From Kribbella pittospori (GTDB lineage: Bacteria; Actinomycetota; Actinomycetes; Propionibacteriales; Kribbellaceae): a stretch of 64,000 nucleotides of DNA. The DNA lies in assembly GCF_004331465.1 (NCBI RefSeq), contig NZ_SJKB01000006.1:1-64000 (forward strand). The letters run 5' to 3'. Made by a program: the position numbers and the translations under genes. Within the stretch, counting starts at the first letter, position 1, and each line of letters begins with the position of its first letter. The notes beneath the pieces were generated by a model. That model was not told where the DNA came from, ran no database searches, and was given only the letters and a program-made list of their open reading frames with translations. Of the stretch, positions 49,744 through 58,740 are shown piece after piece.

Positions 49744-51080
49744 CAGCCGTGCAGCTCCTCGGGCCGGGGGTCGCGGGCGCACCGGAAGCCGGCGAAGATC
49801 TGGCGCCGGATCGGGTAGTCCCAGTTCCGGAAGGTGCTTCGGGCAACGACCTCGTCGGTGCCGAAGGATCCACCGCGGAGCACCTTGTAGTCCGGCCCGA
49901 AGAAGACCAGCGAGTACTCGTCGTACGGCCAGGCGCGGAAGCCCGGGTACGGCCGGAAGTCGCTGGACGTCCACTCCCAGACGTCACCGATCAGCTGCTC
50001 GACACCCAGCGGTGACGCGCCCGCCGGATACGCACCGACCGGCGCCGGCGCGAGGTGGCGCTGCCCGAGGTTCGCGTGCTGCGGACCGGGGCTGTCGTCA
50101 CCCCACGGGAAGCGCCGGGTCCGCCCGGTCGCCGGATCGAACCGGGCTGCGAACTCCCACTCCTCCTCGGTCGGCAGCCGCTTCCCGGCCCACTTCGCGT
50201 ACGCCTCGGCCTCGTAGAAGCAGACGTGCATCACTGGCTCGTGCAGCGGCAACAGCTCACGGTTGCCGAACCTCGTCCGCCACCACACGCCGTCGATCTG
50301 CTCCCAGAACCGCGGTGCGACCAGCGACGCCTTCTGCACATGGGCCCAACCGGCTTCGGACCACCACTGCGGATCCTGGTAGCCGCCGCCGATCACGAAC
50401 CGCAGGTAGTCCTCGTTCGTCACCGGCGCGGTGTCGATCACGTACGGCGCCACGTGGACGGCGTGCGCCGGTCGCTCGTTGTCGAGCGCCCACGGCTCGA
50501 CCGACGTACCCATCTCGAAGACTCCGCCGGGCACCAGCACCTCAGGCGCGGCCAGACGACGCCCGGTCGGTGACGGCGGTGCGTCGAGCACCGGGACCCC
50601 GATGCGGAGCTGGTGTGTCGCGAGCATCGTCTCGTCGTGCTGCTGCTCGTGCTGCGCGATCATCCCGAAGGCGAACGCGTTGTCGACCAGCTCACGCCCG
50701 CCGTCGAACTTCACGTGATCCAGCACGTCCATCACCTTGTCCCGCACCTCGGTCACGTACGACCGGGTCTCGGCCGGGCCGAGCAGCGGCAGTGTCGGGC
50801 GGTCCGCGCGCGGGTGCATGAACGCGTCGTACAGCTCGTCGATGTCCTGCCGCAGCGGCTCGCGGCCGCCGACGTCCCGGACCAGCCAGAGCTCCTCCTG
50901 GTTGCCGACGTGCGCGTAGTCCCAGACCAGCGGCGACATCAGTCGGGAGTGCTGCTTGACCAGGTCATCGGTGTCGACGGCGTCGGTCAGCTGGACAGTC
51001 CGCGCCCGGGACTGCTCGAGCTGCTCGGCGACGAACGCGCGCAAGCCCTCGGGAGACAGTTCGGACAGTTGGTGATTCAT
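49743..51080 (-). CDS. egtB: Sulfoxide synthase, ergothioneine biosynthesis
   Basis: Non-haem iron enzyme of 445 residues joining hercynine and gamma-glutamyl-cysteine with O2. The N-terminal DinB-like domain has HEQQHDE (HX3HXE iron site, about residues 145-151) and an earlier ligand in DYAHVGNQEEL. The C-terminal FGE-sulfatase-like domain has PGGVFEMGTS, RLPTEEEWEFAAR, GDVWEWTSSDFRPYPGF and LRGGSFGT. Complete; it overlaps egtA by 4 nt. Confidence 0.95.
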   Translation of the reverse strand: MNHQLSELSPEGLRAFVAEQLEQSRARTVQLTDAVDTDDLVKQHSRLMSPLVWDYAHVGNQEELWLVRDVGGREPLRQDIDELYDAFMHPRADRPTLPLLGPAETRSYVTEVRDKVMDVLDHVKFDGGRELVDNAFAFGMIAQHEQQHDETMLATHQLRIGVPVLDAPPSPTGRRLAAPEVLVPGGVFEMGTSVEPWALDNERPAHAVHVAPYVIDTAPVTNEDYLRFVIGGGYQDPQWWSEAGWAHVQKASLVAPRFWEQIDGVWWRTRFGNRELLPLHEPVMHVCFYEAEAYAKWAGKRLPTEEEWEFAARFDPATGRTRRFPWGDDSPGPQHANLGQRHLAPAPVGAYPAGASPLGVEQLIGDVWEWTSSDFRPYPGFRAWPYDEYSLVFFGPDYKVLRGGSFGTDEVVARSTFRNWDYPIRRQIFAGFRCARDPRPEELHG

Positions 51081-52303
51081 GAAGCTCGCCTTCCGTGGGT
51101 TTCGTCGACGATGCGATGGAGCCGGGTCGCGACTTCATCGATGAGTTCGGTGTCCGCACCGGTGCGGTCCAGCACCCTGGCTCCCAACTCGACCACGTCC
51201 TCCGCGGCCTGCCGGACCAGCTTGTCCTCCAGCCCTTCCCGGGCCGCCTCGATCCAGCGCCCCGCAGCCGGCTCGGCAGCAGCGAGTACGTCGTCGAGCA
51301 CGGCCGGGTCGGCCATCAGTGCGGTGAGCAGCAGGGTCGGGGCGATCCACCCGTCACCCGGCTGCGCGTCGAGGTAGCGCACCTCCAGATACCCACGCGC
51401 CCGGACCGGCGGGAACAGCGTGGACAAGTGATACGCAAGGTCGTCGTACGTCGGTCTGTCGCCGGGCAACTCGCCCTCCGCCCAGGCGCCGAAGGTCAGC
51501 CCGCGGGGTGCATCCCAGCGGTCGCCCCGGCGGAAGCACAGCACCGGCGCCTCCATCGCCAAGCGCGCCCACGCGGCAGCCGGGTCGCCGTTGAGCGATG
51601 GCGGCTCGGTGAACGGGGCGTAGGTGCCGAAGGTGGCCTCGGTCCGCGCCGACGCCCAACCGGTGTCGCTGCCGGCGCGGCGGCGGGAGTTGGCGAACAG
51701 CGCGACCAGCGCCGGACCGAGATCGTGCAGGGCGCGCCAGCGCAGAGCGGTCTGATCCGCTTCGCCGGCGTCGAGGCAGATCTGCAGACCGGCGGTGCTG
51801 CACATCATCCGGGGGCCGTGTGGCCCGAGGCGTTGGAAGGCGCGTTCCATCGCCGCGTAGCGCGGGACGGTGAGGATGCGGCGGGGACTGCGGTAGGCGT
51901 CCAGGCCGTGGTCGCCCGGAACGAGGTCCGCGGTGCGAAGGAGAGCCGTGAGCTCGGCCGCGTCGGCGGCGGTGTCGTCGATCAGCCCGGCGACCGAGGT
52001 CGCGGCGGGACACGAGATCTCGACTTGGCCACCAGGCTCCACAGTGACCAGAGCGCCCCGGCCGAGCGGCAGTTGCGGGCTGCCGGGGACCAGGGTCGCG
52101 GGCGCGTGCACGCCCAGGGCGGTGCGTAATCGGTCGGCGTCGAGGGGCCGGCGCGGATCTTCCGCATGGTGCACAGTCCATTCGAGTTCGACGCCGTGCA
52201 ACTGCGGCGGACCGTGCTTGAAACAGACCATCGCGACGAACCCCTCCGCTTCGGCCCGGGAGCCGATCGGAGTCGTCGCCGGAGTACCACCGGGCGAGGT
52301 CAC
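51077..52303 (-). CDS. egtA: Glutamate-cysteine ligase, ergothioneine biosynthesis
   Basis: Makes gamma-glutamyl-cysteine for EgtB. About 408 residues with VELEWTVHHAEDPRRPLDADRL, EISCPAATSVAGL, MMCSTAGLQICLDAGEADQTALRW (in patches) and YLEVRYLDAQPGDGW near the C-terminus. GTG 52303 is preferred; 52339 would add 12 codons with no RBS visible for either. It heads the operon egtA-B-C-D; no egtE-like PLP lyase follows. Confidence 0.92.
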   Translation of the reverse strand: MTSPGGTPATTPIGSRAEAEGFVAMVCFKHGPPQLHGVELEWTVHHAEDPRRPLDADRLRTALGVHAPATLVPGSPQLPLGRGALVTVEPGGQVEISCPAATSVAGLIDDTAADAAELTALLRTADLVPGDHGLDAYRSPRRILTVPRYAAMERAFQRLGPHGPRMMCSTAGLQICLDAGEADQTALRWRALHDLGPALVALFANSRRRAGSDTGWASARTEATFGTYAPFTEPPSLNGDPAAAWARLAMEAPVLCFRRGDRWDAPRGLTFGAWAEGELPGDRPTYDDLAYHLSTLFPPVRARGYLEVRYLDAQPGDGWIAPTLLLTALMADPAVLDDVLAAAEPAAGRWIEAAREGLEDKLVRQAAEDVVELGARVLDRTGADTELIDEVATRLHRIVDETHGRRAS

Positions 52304-52338
52304 GTCAGCGAACCTAACGCCGGACCTGCGGCCGGACA

Positions 52339-52362
52339 ACCGACGGCGGGTTACCCGTCGGT
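52339..52362. promoter_or_regulatory. Hairpin upstream of egtA
   Basis: ACCGACGG (52339-52346) and CCGTCGGT (52355-52362) with an 8-nt loop lie 36 nt before the egtA start. It may end the glycosidase transcript, which runs in the same direction, or form part of the egt leader. The remaining gap to 52478 shows nothing else. Confidence 0.4.
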
Positions 52363-52478
52363 GACGCCTGCAGCGCTTCTCGAGTCATGCTCGCGATGCT
52401 GCCCGGCGCCACCGACAATTTCCGGGCCCGATCAGTCCGGAGCGGTCAGGTTCGCTCTCAGCGAAATCGCCACCATGG

Positions 52479-53894
52479 TCAGCTCGGGCCTGGGTAACCG
52501 GCGCCGTACGCCTCGATCTCGTCCACGAACATCCCGGTGTTGCGGTCGTTGGTCCGCTTCTTGTCGAACGTGACCCGCACCCAGCGGGCGGCGGCCGGCG
52601 TGAACGACAGGTCGTACCAGACGTTCGAGGCACCGTTCACGGCCGTCACCTCACCCCGGTTGGTGAAGTGCACTCCGTCGACACTGGTGGCCACGGTGAT
52701 CTTGTCCGGCCGGTAGTCCGGGTACTCCTCGTAGGCGTGCACCCGCACCGTCCCGACCGCCTGCCGACGGCCAAGGTCGATGTTCACCACCGGCTGCACA
52801 CTGTCGCCGACGTTCAGCAGTTCGTAGCCGAAGCTCTTCCCGTCGCCCCAGTCGTCTCCGATCACACCGTCGGTCGCCTCCGTCTTGGCTGCATCCGGGA
52901 AACGAGTGGACGGCTCGGTCCGCTCGTACGGCTTCCCAGCCGCGAGGTTCTGCTGGTACAGCTGGTTCCCCGCCACCTCGAGATCCAGCAGCTGGTACGG
53001 CGCCGTACCGCCGCTGGAGCCGGTCGCCTCGATCCGGATGTACCTCGCCTTGGCGTTCAGCCCGACGAAGTCGTCGCCACCGTCACCGCTCCCCAGACCG
53101 GCCTCGGCCCACTTGGTCCCGTCGGCCGAGACCAGCACGCGGTACTTGTTCGCGTAGGTGCTTCCCCAGCGCAGCCGCACGCCGTCCACCTGCGCCTGGC
53201 GACCGAGGTCCACCTGCATCCAGTTGGTACCGCTGCCACTGGCCGGCTGCCACGCAGTGGAGCCGTTGCCGTCGACTGCCTCCGCGGCGTTGCCACTGGA
53301 CGCGGCAGCCGGCTGCCGCCGGGACAGGTCCTTGGACACGACCGGCTTTCCGGCAGCAGCGTCGAGAGCGATCGCCCGGATCCGCTGCATGTAGGACACG
53401 TCCGGCGAGTACTTGTCACTCCGCTGCACCACACTGGTCGCCAGGTCGTGTGCCAGCCCCGGATTGGTCTTGCCGAGCTGGTTGAGGACCTCCCAGTCCT
53501 CCATGCCGTCCCGCAGCGACTCGTAGCGCGGTGACGCCTCGATCGTGTTGTGCACCGTGTCCGGGCGAACGATGTAGCCATCACCCTTCACATCCTGGTC
53601 GTCCATCGCGTACTGCCAGTTGCCGTACGCCCAGTGCAGATAGCCGGTCGCTCCACGGCCGTACGCGAGCCACATGGTCTGCCGCTGACTCCACTCCGGC
53701 TGGTCGATGAACCTGTTCAGGTGATTTCCGACCGGGATGTTGCAGTTGTAGAACCACAGCGGCTTGCCGTTGGCCTTCTCCGCGTCGTACGGCGCCGGGT
53801 TCGCGGTGTAGGTGTGCAGGTTCGGGATCACGATGTCCTCGGCCTTGGCCACGCTCGGCGCCAACTGATTGACGATCGCGTCGCCGATCTTCAC
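52479..53894 (-). pseudogene. DUF4091 glycosidase-like gene, 3' part after a frameshift
   Basis: Continuation of the gene starting at 55090. It holds the rest of the catalytic domain (MWLAYGRGATGYLHWAYGNWQY, DGMEDWEVLNQLG) and two discoidin-like (F5/8 type C) carbohydrate-binding modules: about residues 200-305 (AVDGNGSTAWQP...MQVDLGRQAQVDGVRLRW) and 330-471 (VNIDLGRRQAVGTVRVHAYE...ARWVRVTF). The apparent ATG (MKIGDAIV) lies in mid-domain and has no RBS, so it is not a real start. No further stop interrupts this half. Confidence 0.82.
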
Positions 53895-55090
53895 GTCCGG
53901 CCAGTACTGCCGCAGCTTCCCTCCACACCGAACCAGCCGGTGTCACCACCCGCGCCCGGCTCGTCTCCGACATGCATCCAGAACATGTCCTTCCAGCCCT
54001 TGTCGGCCAGGTGCTGGCGCAATGCCGGGTAGAACTGCTTGTACCAGTTTTCCGCCTCCGGCGTGTCCCACCAGACGTAGTCCGGGACCTGCCGTCCGGT
54101 CTCCTTCGGTGTCACCTCGACCAGGTACCGCGGCCACTGGCTGTTGTGCTCCGCGTTCTGCGGCCCGGCGCCGGTGAAGCCCTCGAGCCGGTTCACCACA
54201 CCCTTGTCCAGGAACCTCTGCACGACCTCGTCGAAGCGGCTGAAGTTGAAGGTGTAGTTGCCAGCGGCATCGACCTTGCTCCCGCCGTCGGTGAGCAGGT
54301 TGAGCAGCGGCAACTGCAGGTTGTTCTGCCGGTACCGCTTCATCGTGTCGGCCCAGTTGTCGATCAGCTGCCACCACTGCGGCGAGTACCGGTCGTGCCC
54401 GTAGAACAGCTTGACCGTGTCACCCTTGCCGGGGTCGTACGACGTCAGCCCGAGGAAGTTCGTCCACATCACGTTGGTGAACTCACTCTGGTTCGCCGGC
54501 GGGATCACCACGTTGCGCGCGTTCACCGTGATCGGCACCTGCAGGTCGCCGTTCGTCGTCCGCACCGTGGCCCGGCCCCGGTAGATGCCGCCGAGCGCGG
54601 TCGCGGGCACGTGCACACGAACCCACAGCGACTGAGTCTGGCCTGCCGGTACCGCGATGCTCGTCTCGTTCAGCAGCCGGTCCGGGAAGTCGCCCGGAGC
54701 CTGCCGCGTCGTCGGCACGACGAATTGGTTGCCGCCGAAAACCGAGTTGTGGTTGAGGTACTCGTACCCGACCGGGTTGTAGCTGAGCTCGCTCGCCGGG
54801 ATCGCGTCCGACGGTCCGGTCAGCGCCGTGAAGTCGACCTTGTTCACGGTGAACGCCGCCGGCCCGCGCACCACGATCTGCGCTGCCTCGTAGTCGTTCT
54901 TGGCCGTGTCGAGCCGGATGTCGTCGCGGGCCTCCGGCGATCGCCCGCTGTCCTTGAAGACGGAGTTGTACGCCGTCTCCGTCCAGACGCCGGGCTTCAC
55001 GCCGGCCGCCTCTCGTGCCTGTGCGACCGGCACGAACGCTGCCGAAGTCACCAGGAGTCCGCCTGCCACCACCGCACGTGTCCATCGCAT
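53891..55090 (-). pseudogene. DUF4091 glycosidase-like gene, 5' part before a frameshift
   Basis: Starts with a signal peptide (MRWTRAVVAGGLLVTSAAFVP in two pieces, about residues 1-26), an N-terminal beta domain (about 35-170, DIRLDTAKNDYEAAQIVVRG) and the first half of the DUF4091 barrel, including WMHVGDEPGAGGD, the HxGDEP motif with the presumed acid/base Glu. After GVEG the frame runs into SCGSTGRT and stop, whereas the other frame reads KLRQYWPDVKIGD as expected. One lost base explains both halves. ATG 55090 chosen over upstream codons that lack a signal. Confidence 0.82.
53917..53922 (-). other. Frameshift site in the DUF4091 gene
   Basis: Minus-strand GAGGGAAGCTGCGG should read GAG GGN AAG CTG CGG; one base is missing in the GGGAA run. 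No slippery heptamer of the X XXY YYZ type is present in frame, so programmed frameshifting is unlikely. Mutation or a read error is the simple explanation. Confidence 0.8.
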
Positions 55091-55154
55091 GCCGAACAGC
55101 CAACGCGCGGAACCGCACGGCGGCAATCCTCTGGCTGAAGGCGGCCTAGACCAA

Positions 55155-55814
55155 TCAGCGGAAACGTGGGCAGGTGGTGCAGGCGTTCACGTTCGGCAGC
55201 GCATAGACGTAGCAGCACGACGTTCGCAGCTTCTGCTCCAGCGAGACGGCGAACGCATCGGCGGCCTGATCGGCGTACGGCGCCTCGTCCGGCAAGCGGA
55301 TCGCGGCGCGCACCTCGTCGTCGACCGCACCGAAGCGCTGCAGCGACCCGAGCTTCACGGCGGGCACGTAGGAGTCCAGAAACGCTGTCGTGTGGGCCTT
55401 CAACTGTGCGGCCGCCGTGGCCATCGGCACGACCTCCTGCGACAGCAGAGCGACCTCGACCGGGTAGTGCGCGGTCGGGTGCCGCCGGAACGCCAGTGCG
55501 GACGGCGACACCTCAGGTGAGACACCAGTCGCCGCTGCCGTCACTGCGGCCACCAGCGAGGGGACCTGGACGTACCACATCAGCGTGAACATCGCGGCGA
55601 CCTGCACCGGCGGATCGATGGCGTACTCACGCCCGTAGTCCTCCTGCACAGCAGTCCGCCACGCGTACGTCGGATCGCCGCCACTCTGCTGCTCCGAGAT
55701 CACGTCAGCGCACGACACCCACTCCGGTCCGGGCATTGAGTCCGCCGTACGCACGGACATCCAGGTCACCGAGTCGGCGAGGACGTCCGCGAGATCGCTG
55801 ACGGAGTGGCTCAC
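55155..55814 (-). CDS. FhuF-like [2Fe-2S] siderophore-iron reductase
   Basis: A 219-residue cytoplasmic protein ending in SCCYVYALPNVNACTTCPRFR, the C-C-x10-C-x2-C iron-sulfur motif of FhuF-type reductases that release iron from imported ferric siderophores. The rest is the usual helical body. Its GTG start overlaps the ABC ATPase stop (55811-55814), so it is the last gene of the uptake operon. Confidence 0.86.
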   Translation of the reverse strand: MSHSVSDLADVLADSVTWMSVRTADSMPGPEWVSCADVISEQQSGGDPTYAWRTAVQEDYGREYAIDPPVQVAAMFTLMWYVQVPSLVAAVTAAATGVSPEVSPSALAFRRHPTAHYPVEVALLSQEVVPMATAAAQLKAHTTAFLDSYVPAVKLGSLQRFGAVDDEVRAAIRLPDEAPYADQAADAFAVSLEQKLRTSCCYVYALPNVNACTTCPRFR

Positions 55815-56587
55815 CCAACCAGCCTACGGTCCGGCACGACGACCGGCGCTCCCCCGACGTCGACCACGGTGGCCTGCAGACCGAACACGTCGTCGAGCAA
55901 TTCCTCGGTCAGTACGTCGACCGGCCGCCCCTCGGCCGCGATCCGGCCCTCGCCCATCACCACCAGGTGGTCGGCGTACTGCGCGGCCAGGGTGAGGTCG
56001 TGGAGCACAACAACCACAGTCCGCCCGGAGCCGTGCGCTGCCGCGTGGACGACGTTCATCACGTCGACCGCGTGGGCCAGGTCCAGGTACGTCGTGGGTT
56101 CGTCGAGCAGGAGGTGCGGCGTGCCCTGAGCCAGCACCATCGCGATCCAGACCCGTTGCCGTTGGCCACCAGACAGCTGGTCGACCGGGCGGTCCCGCAG
56201 TTCAGTCAGCTCGACAGCCGCCAGTGCCTCGTCGATCGCGGCGTCGTCCTCAGCGGTCAGCCGCCCGAACAATCCGCGGTGCGGATGCCGTCCCCGCGAC
56301 ACGAGCTCGGCAGCTGTGATCCCCTCCGGCGTCACCGGACCTTGCGGCAGCACACCGAGCTTCCGGGCCAGTTCACGTGCCGGCAGCTTGTGGATGTCCT
56401 TGCCGTCCAGCAGCACCTGGCCGCTCTGCGGAGTGAGCAGTCGACTCATCCCACGCAGCAGTGTGGACTTACCCGATCCGTTCGGCCCGACCACAGCGGT
56501 CAGCTGCCCGGCCGGCACCTCCAGCGTCAACCCGGACACCACCGGCGCCTCCCCGCCGTACGCGAGGGTGAGGTTCTCGACGTGCAC
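55811..56587 (-). CDS. Iron-siderophore ABC transporter ATP-binding protein
   Basis: A 258-residue FepC/FhuC-type ATPase. Walker A GPNGSGKST (about 35-43), signature LSGGQRQRVWIAMVLAQ, Walker B LLLDEPTTYLDLAHAVDV and H-loop VLHDLTLAAQYADHL. The PTTYLDLAH variant is characteristic of siderophore importers. Works with the two FecCD permeases encoded upstream. Confidence 0.94.
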   Translation of the reverse strand: MHVENLTLAYGGEAPVVSGLTLEVPAGQLTAVVGPNGSGKSTLLRGMSRLLTPQSGQVLLDGKDIHKLPARELARKLGVLPQGPVTPEGITAAELVSRGRHPHRGLFGRLTAEDDAAIDEALAAVELTELRDRPVDQLSGGQRQRVWIAMVLAQGTPHLLLDEPTTYLDLAHAVDVMNVVHAAAHGSGRTVVVVLHDLTLAAQYADHLVVMGEGRIAAEGRPVDVLTEELLDDVFGLQATVVDVGGAPVVVPDRRLVG

Positions 56588-56590
56588 TGA

Positions 56591-57619
56591 TCAGCGTCCC
56601 TTCTGCTGACGGCCGATGAGGTGTAGCAGGTACGGCGCTCCACAGGCTGCCGTGATGACGCCGACCGGGAGTTCGTACGGACCGACCTGCAACCACTGCA
56701 GGCCGTTCCGCGCGACCAGATCGGCCAGTACGACGAACAGCGCGCCGAGCATCGCGGTGGTGAGCAACGGGGGCCGCTCCATCCGGGTCAGCCGCTGCGC
56801 GATCTGCGGGGCCACCAGCGCCACGAACGCGATCGGTCCCGCTCCCGCCGTCGCCATCGCGGCCAGGACCGTCGCCACGATCAGCAACGCCAACCGGATC
56901 CGCGCCACCCGCACACCGAGCGACGACGCGACGTCGTCGCCAAGCACCAGCGCCGACAGGTCCCGGTTGAACATCAGTGCCACCGGCAACAAGAGCACCA
57001 CCGCGAACAGCACCGGAATCGCATCACTCCAGGCTCGCGCGTTGAGCGAACCGGCCAGCCAGGCGGCAGCCCGGCCCGCGTCGTTGACATCACCGATCAC
57101 CAGCAACCACGCAACGAGGGAGTTGGCCGCGGCCGCGATTCCCACCCCGATCAGCACCACCCGCCCGGCGTCGACCACGCCACGCTGGATCGACAAAGCG
57201 CCGACAACCAAGGTCGCGATCAGCCCACCCAGGACGGCGGCGAGCGGGATGCCGACCTTGGCCGCGGCACCCGAGATGTTCCCACCGCCACTGCCGGCGA
57301 GCACGATCACCGCGACGGCACCCGCGGACGCACCGGAGTTGACTCCGACGATGTCAGGAGACGCCAACGGGTTGCGGGACAAGGTCTGCAGCAGCGCACC
57401 CGAGACGGCGAACGCGATGCCGACCAGCAGGCCGGTGGCAACGCGCGGCAGCCTCAGCTCGAGGACGACGAGACGGGTTCCGCGACGGCCGCCGCCGAGC
57501 AGTACTTCGATCACGTCGGCGAGCGGGAGTTTCGTCGTACCGACACTCAACGAGACGAGTGCGATCACGATGGCGAGGACCGCGAAGGCGACGCTGAGCA
57601 TGATGGTCCGCGACTTCAC
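56591..57619 (-). CDS. Iron-siderophore ABC transporter permease (FecCD)
   Basis: A 342-residue, roughly ten-helix permease. Family patches are LRLPRVATGLLVGIAFAVSGALLQTLSRNPLASPDIVGVNSGA (split), LGDDVASSLGV and the coupling segment GPIAFVALVAPQIAQRLT. Forms a heterodimer with the adjacent FecCD protein, whose gene it overlaps by 4 nt. Confidence 0.94.
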   Translation of the reverse strand: MKSRTIMLSVAFAVLAIVIALVSLSVGTTKLPLADVIEVLLGGGRRGTRLVVLELRLPRVATGLLVGIAFAVSGALLQTLSRNPLASPDIVGVNSGASAGAVAVIVLAGSGGGNISGAAAKVGIPLAAVLGGLIATLVVGALSIQRGVVDAGRVVLIGVGIAAAANSLVAWLLVIGDVNDAGRAAAWLAGSLNARAWSDAIPVLFAVVLLLPVALMFNRDLSALVLGDDVASSLGVRVARIRLALLIVATVLAAMATAGAGPIAFVALVAPQIAQRLTRMERPPLLTTAMLGALFVVLADLVARNGLQWLQVGPYELPVGVITAACGAPYLLHLIGRQQKGR

Positions 57620-58665
57620 AGCGCCACCGCCCGGCGCCGTACGACGATGACGAACAGGGGCGCGCCGACGATGCCGAGGACCACGCCGGCTTGGACCTCA
57701 CCGGCACCTCCGACGAGACGGCCCACCAGGTCGGCGAGGACCAGCGCGGTCCCACCGATGACGGCCGCGCCCGGGATCAGCCAGGTGTTGCGGGCGCCGA
57801 AGATCCGGCGAGCGACGTGACCGGCCAGCAGTCCGAGGAACCCGATCGGCCCGCAGGCCGCGACTCCCGCGGCAGTGAGCAGGCCGATCGCCACCAGGCC
57901 GACCAACCGGGCGCGGCGGATCGACAGCCCGAGGCCGGCTGCCACATCGTCGCCGAGCGCGAGCAGGTCGAGGTCGCGAGCGTTGATCAAGGCAAGGATC
58001 AGACCGACCGCCGCGAACGGCAGCACCTGTCCCGCGACATCCAGGCCGCGGCCCGCGACCGAACCGACCGCCCAGAAGCGATAGCCGTCGAGGGTGTTGG
58101 CGTCGAGCAACACGATTGCCGAGGTCAACGCACCGAGCATCGCAGCCACCGCGGCGCCGGTCAGCGCCAATCCAACCGGCGACGCGCCGTTCCCTCGCGA
58201 AGCCAGGCGCTGTACGCCGAACGTCGCCACCAACGCGCCAACGAGCGCGACCCAGACGGTCGACGAGACCGACTCGACCAGGCCAATCTGCAACCCGAGA
58301 ACGACGGCGAACGCGGCGCCCGAGCTCACACCGAAGATCCCCGGCTCGGCCAGGGCGTTACGGGTGTGGCCCTGCATCAGCGTCCCGGCGACACCCAAAC
58401 CGACACCGATCAGGACGGCCACCACTGTGCGCGGGAAGCGCAGGCTGCGGACGATCACGTCCGGATCGGACCCGTTGTTCGCCGTCAACGCATGCCACAA
58501 CGCGCCGGGCCCGAGCCATCGCGATCCGAACGCGAGGCTGGCCGCGAAGGCCAGCACCAGAACGACAACGAGCACGAGCAGCGCGGCGGTACGACGTACT
58601 GCGGGACGGCCGGTGCGGATCGGTGGCGGCACGACCGAGCGTGCGGACGGGACGGCGGAGGACAT
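57616..58665 (-). CDS. Iron-siderophore ABC transporter permease (FecCD)
   Basis: A 349-residue second permease with LRFPRTVVAVLIGVGLGVAGTLMQGHTRNALAEPGIFGVSSGA (split), LGDDVAAGLGL and CGPIGFLGLLAGHVARRI. First gene of the minus-strand uptake operon; its ATG at 58665 is 4 nt from a candidate iron box. Confidence 0.94.
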   Translation of the reverse strand: MSSAVPSARSVVPPPIRTGRPAVRRTAALLVLVVVLVLAFAASLAFGSRWLGPGALWHALTANNGSDPDVIVRSLRFPRTVVAVLIGVGLGVAGTLMQGHTRNALAEPGIFGVSSGAAFAVVLGLQIGLVESVSSTVWVALVGALVATFGVQRLASRGNGASPVGLALTGAAVAAMLGALTSAIVLLDANTLDGYRFWAVGSVAGRGLDVAGQVLPFAAVGLILALINARDLDLLALGDDVAAGLGLSIRRARLVGLVAIGLLTAAGVAACGPIGFLGLLAGHVARRIFGARNTWLIPGAAVIGGTALVLADLVGRLVGGAGEVQAGVVLGIVGAPLFVIVVRRRAVAL

Positions 58666-58669
58666 ATGG

Positions 58670-58713
58670 TTAGGGTTGCCTTAGTTCATCGTTGTGGTGA
58701 GTCACCTTAACCT
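58670..58713. promoter_or_regulatory. Two candidate DtxR/IdeR iron boxes
   Basis: TTAGGGTTGCCTTAG (58670-58684) and GGTGAGTCACCTTAACCT (58696-58713) both resemble halves of the 19-bp DtxR/IdeR consensus TTAGGTTAGGCTAACCTAA. They fill the 75-nt gap between divergent iron-uptake genes, as expected for Fe(II)-dependent repression of both. Confidence 0.65.
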
Positions 58714-58740
58714 GCGAGCCGTCCTGACCAGGAGACACCT

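Noticed and set aside
53917..53922. Programmed -1 frameshifting in the DUF4091 gene
   Set aside because: No slippery heptamer in frame and no reason for such control in this family.
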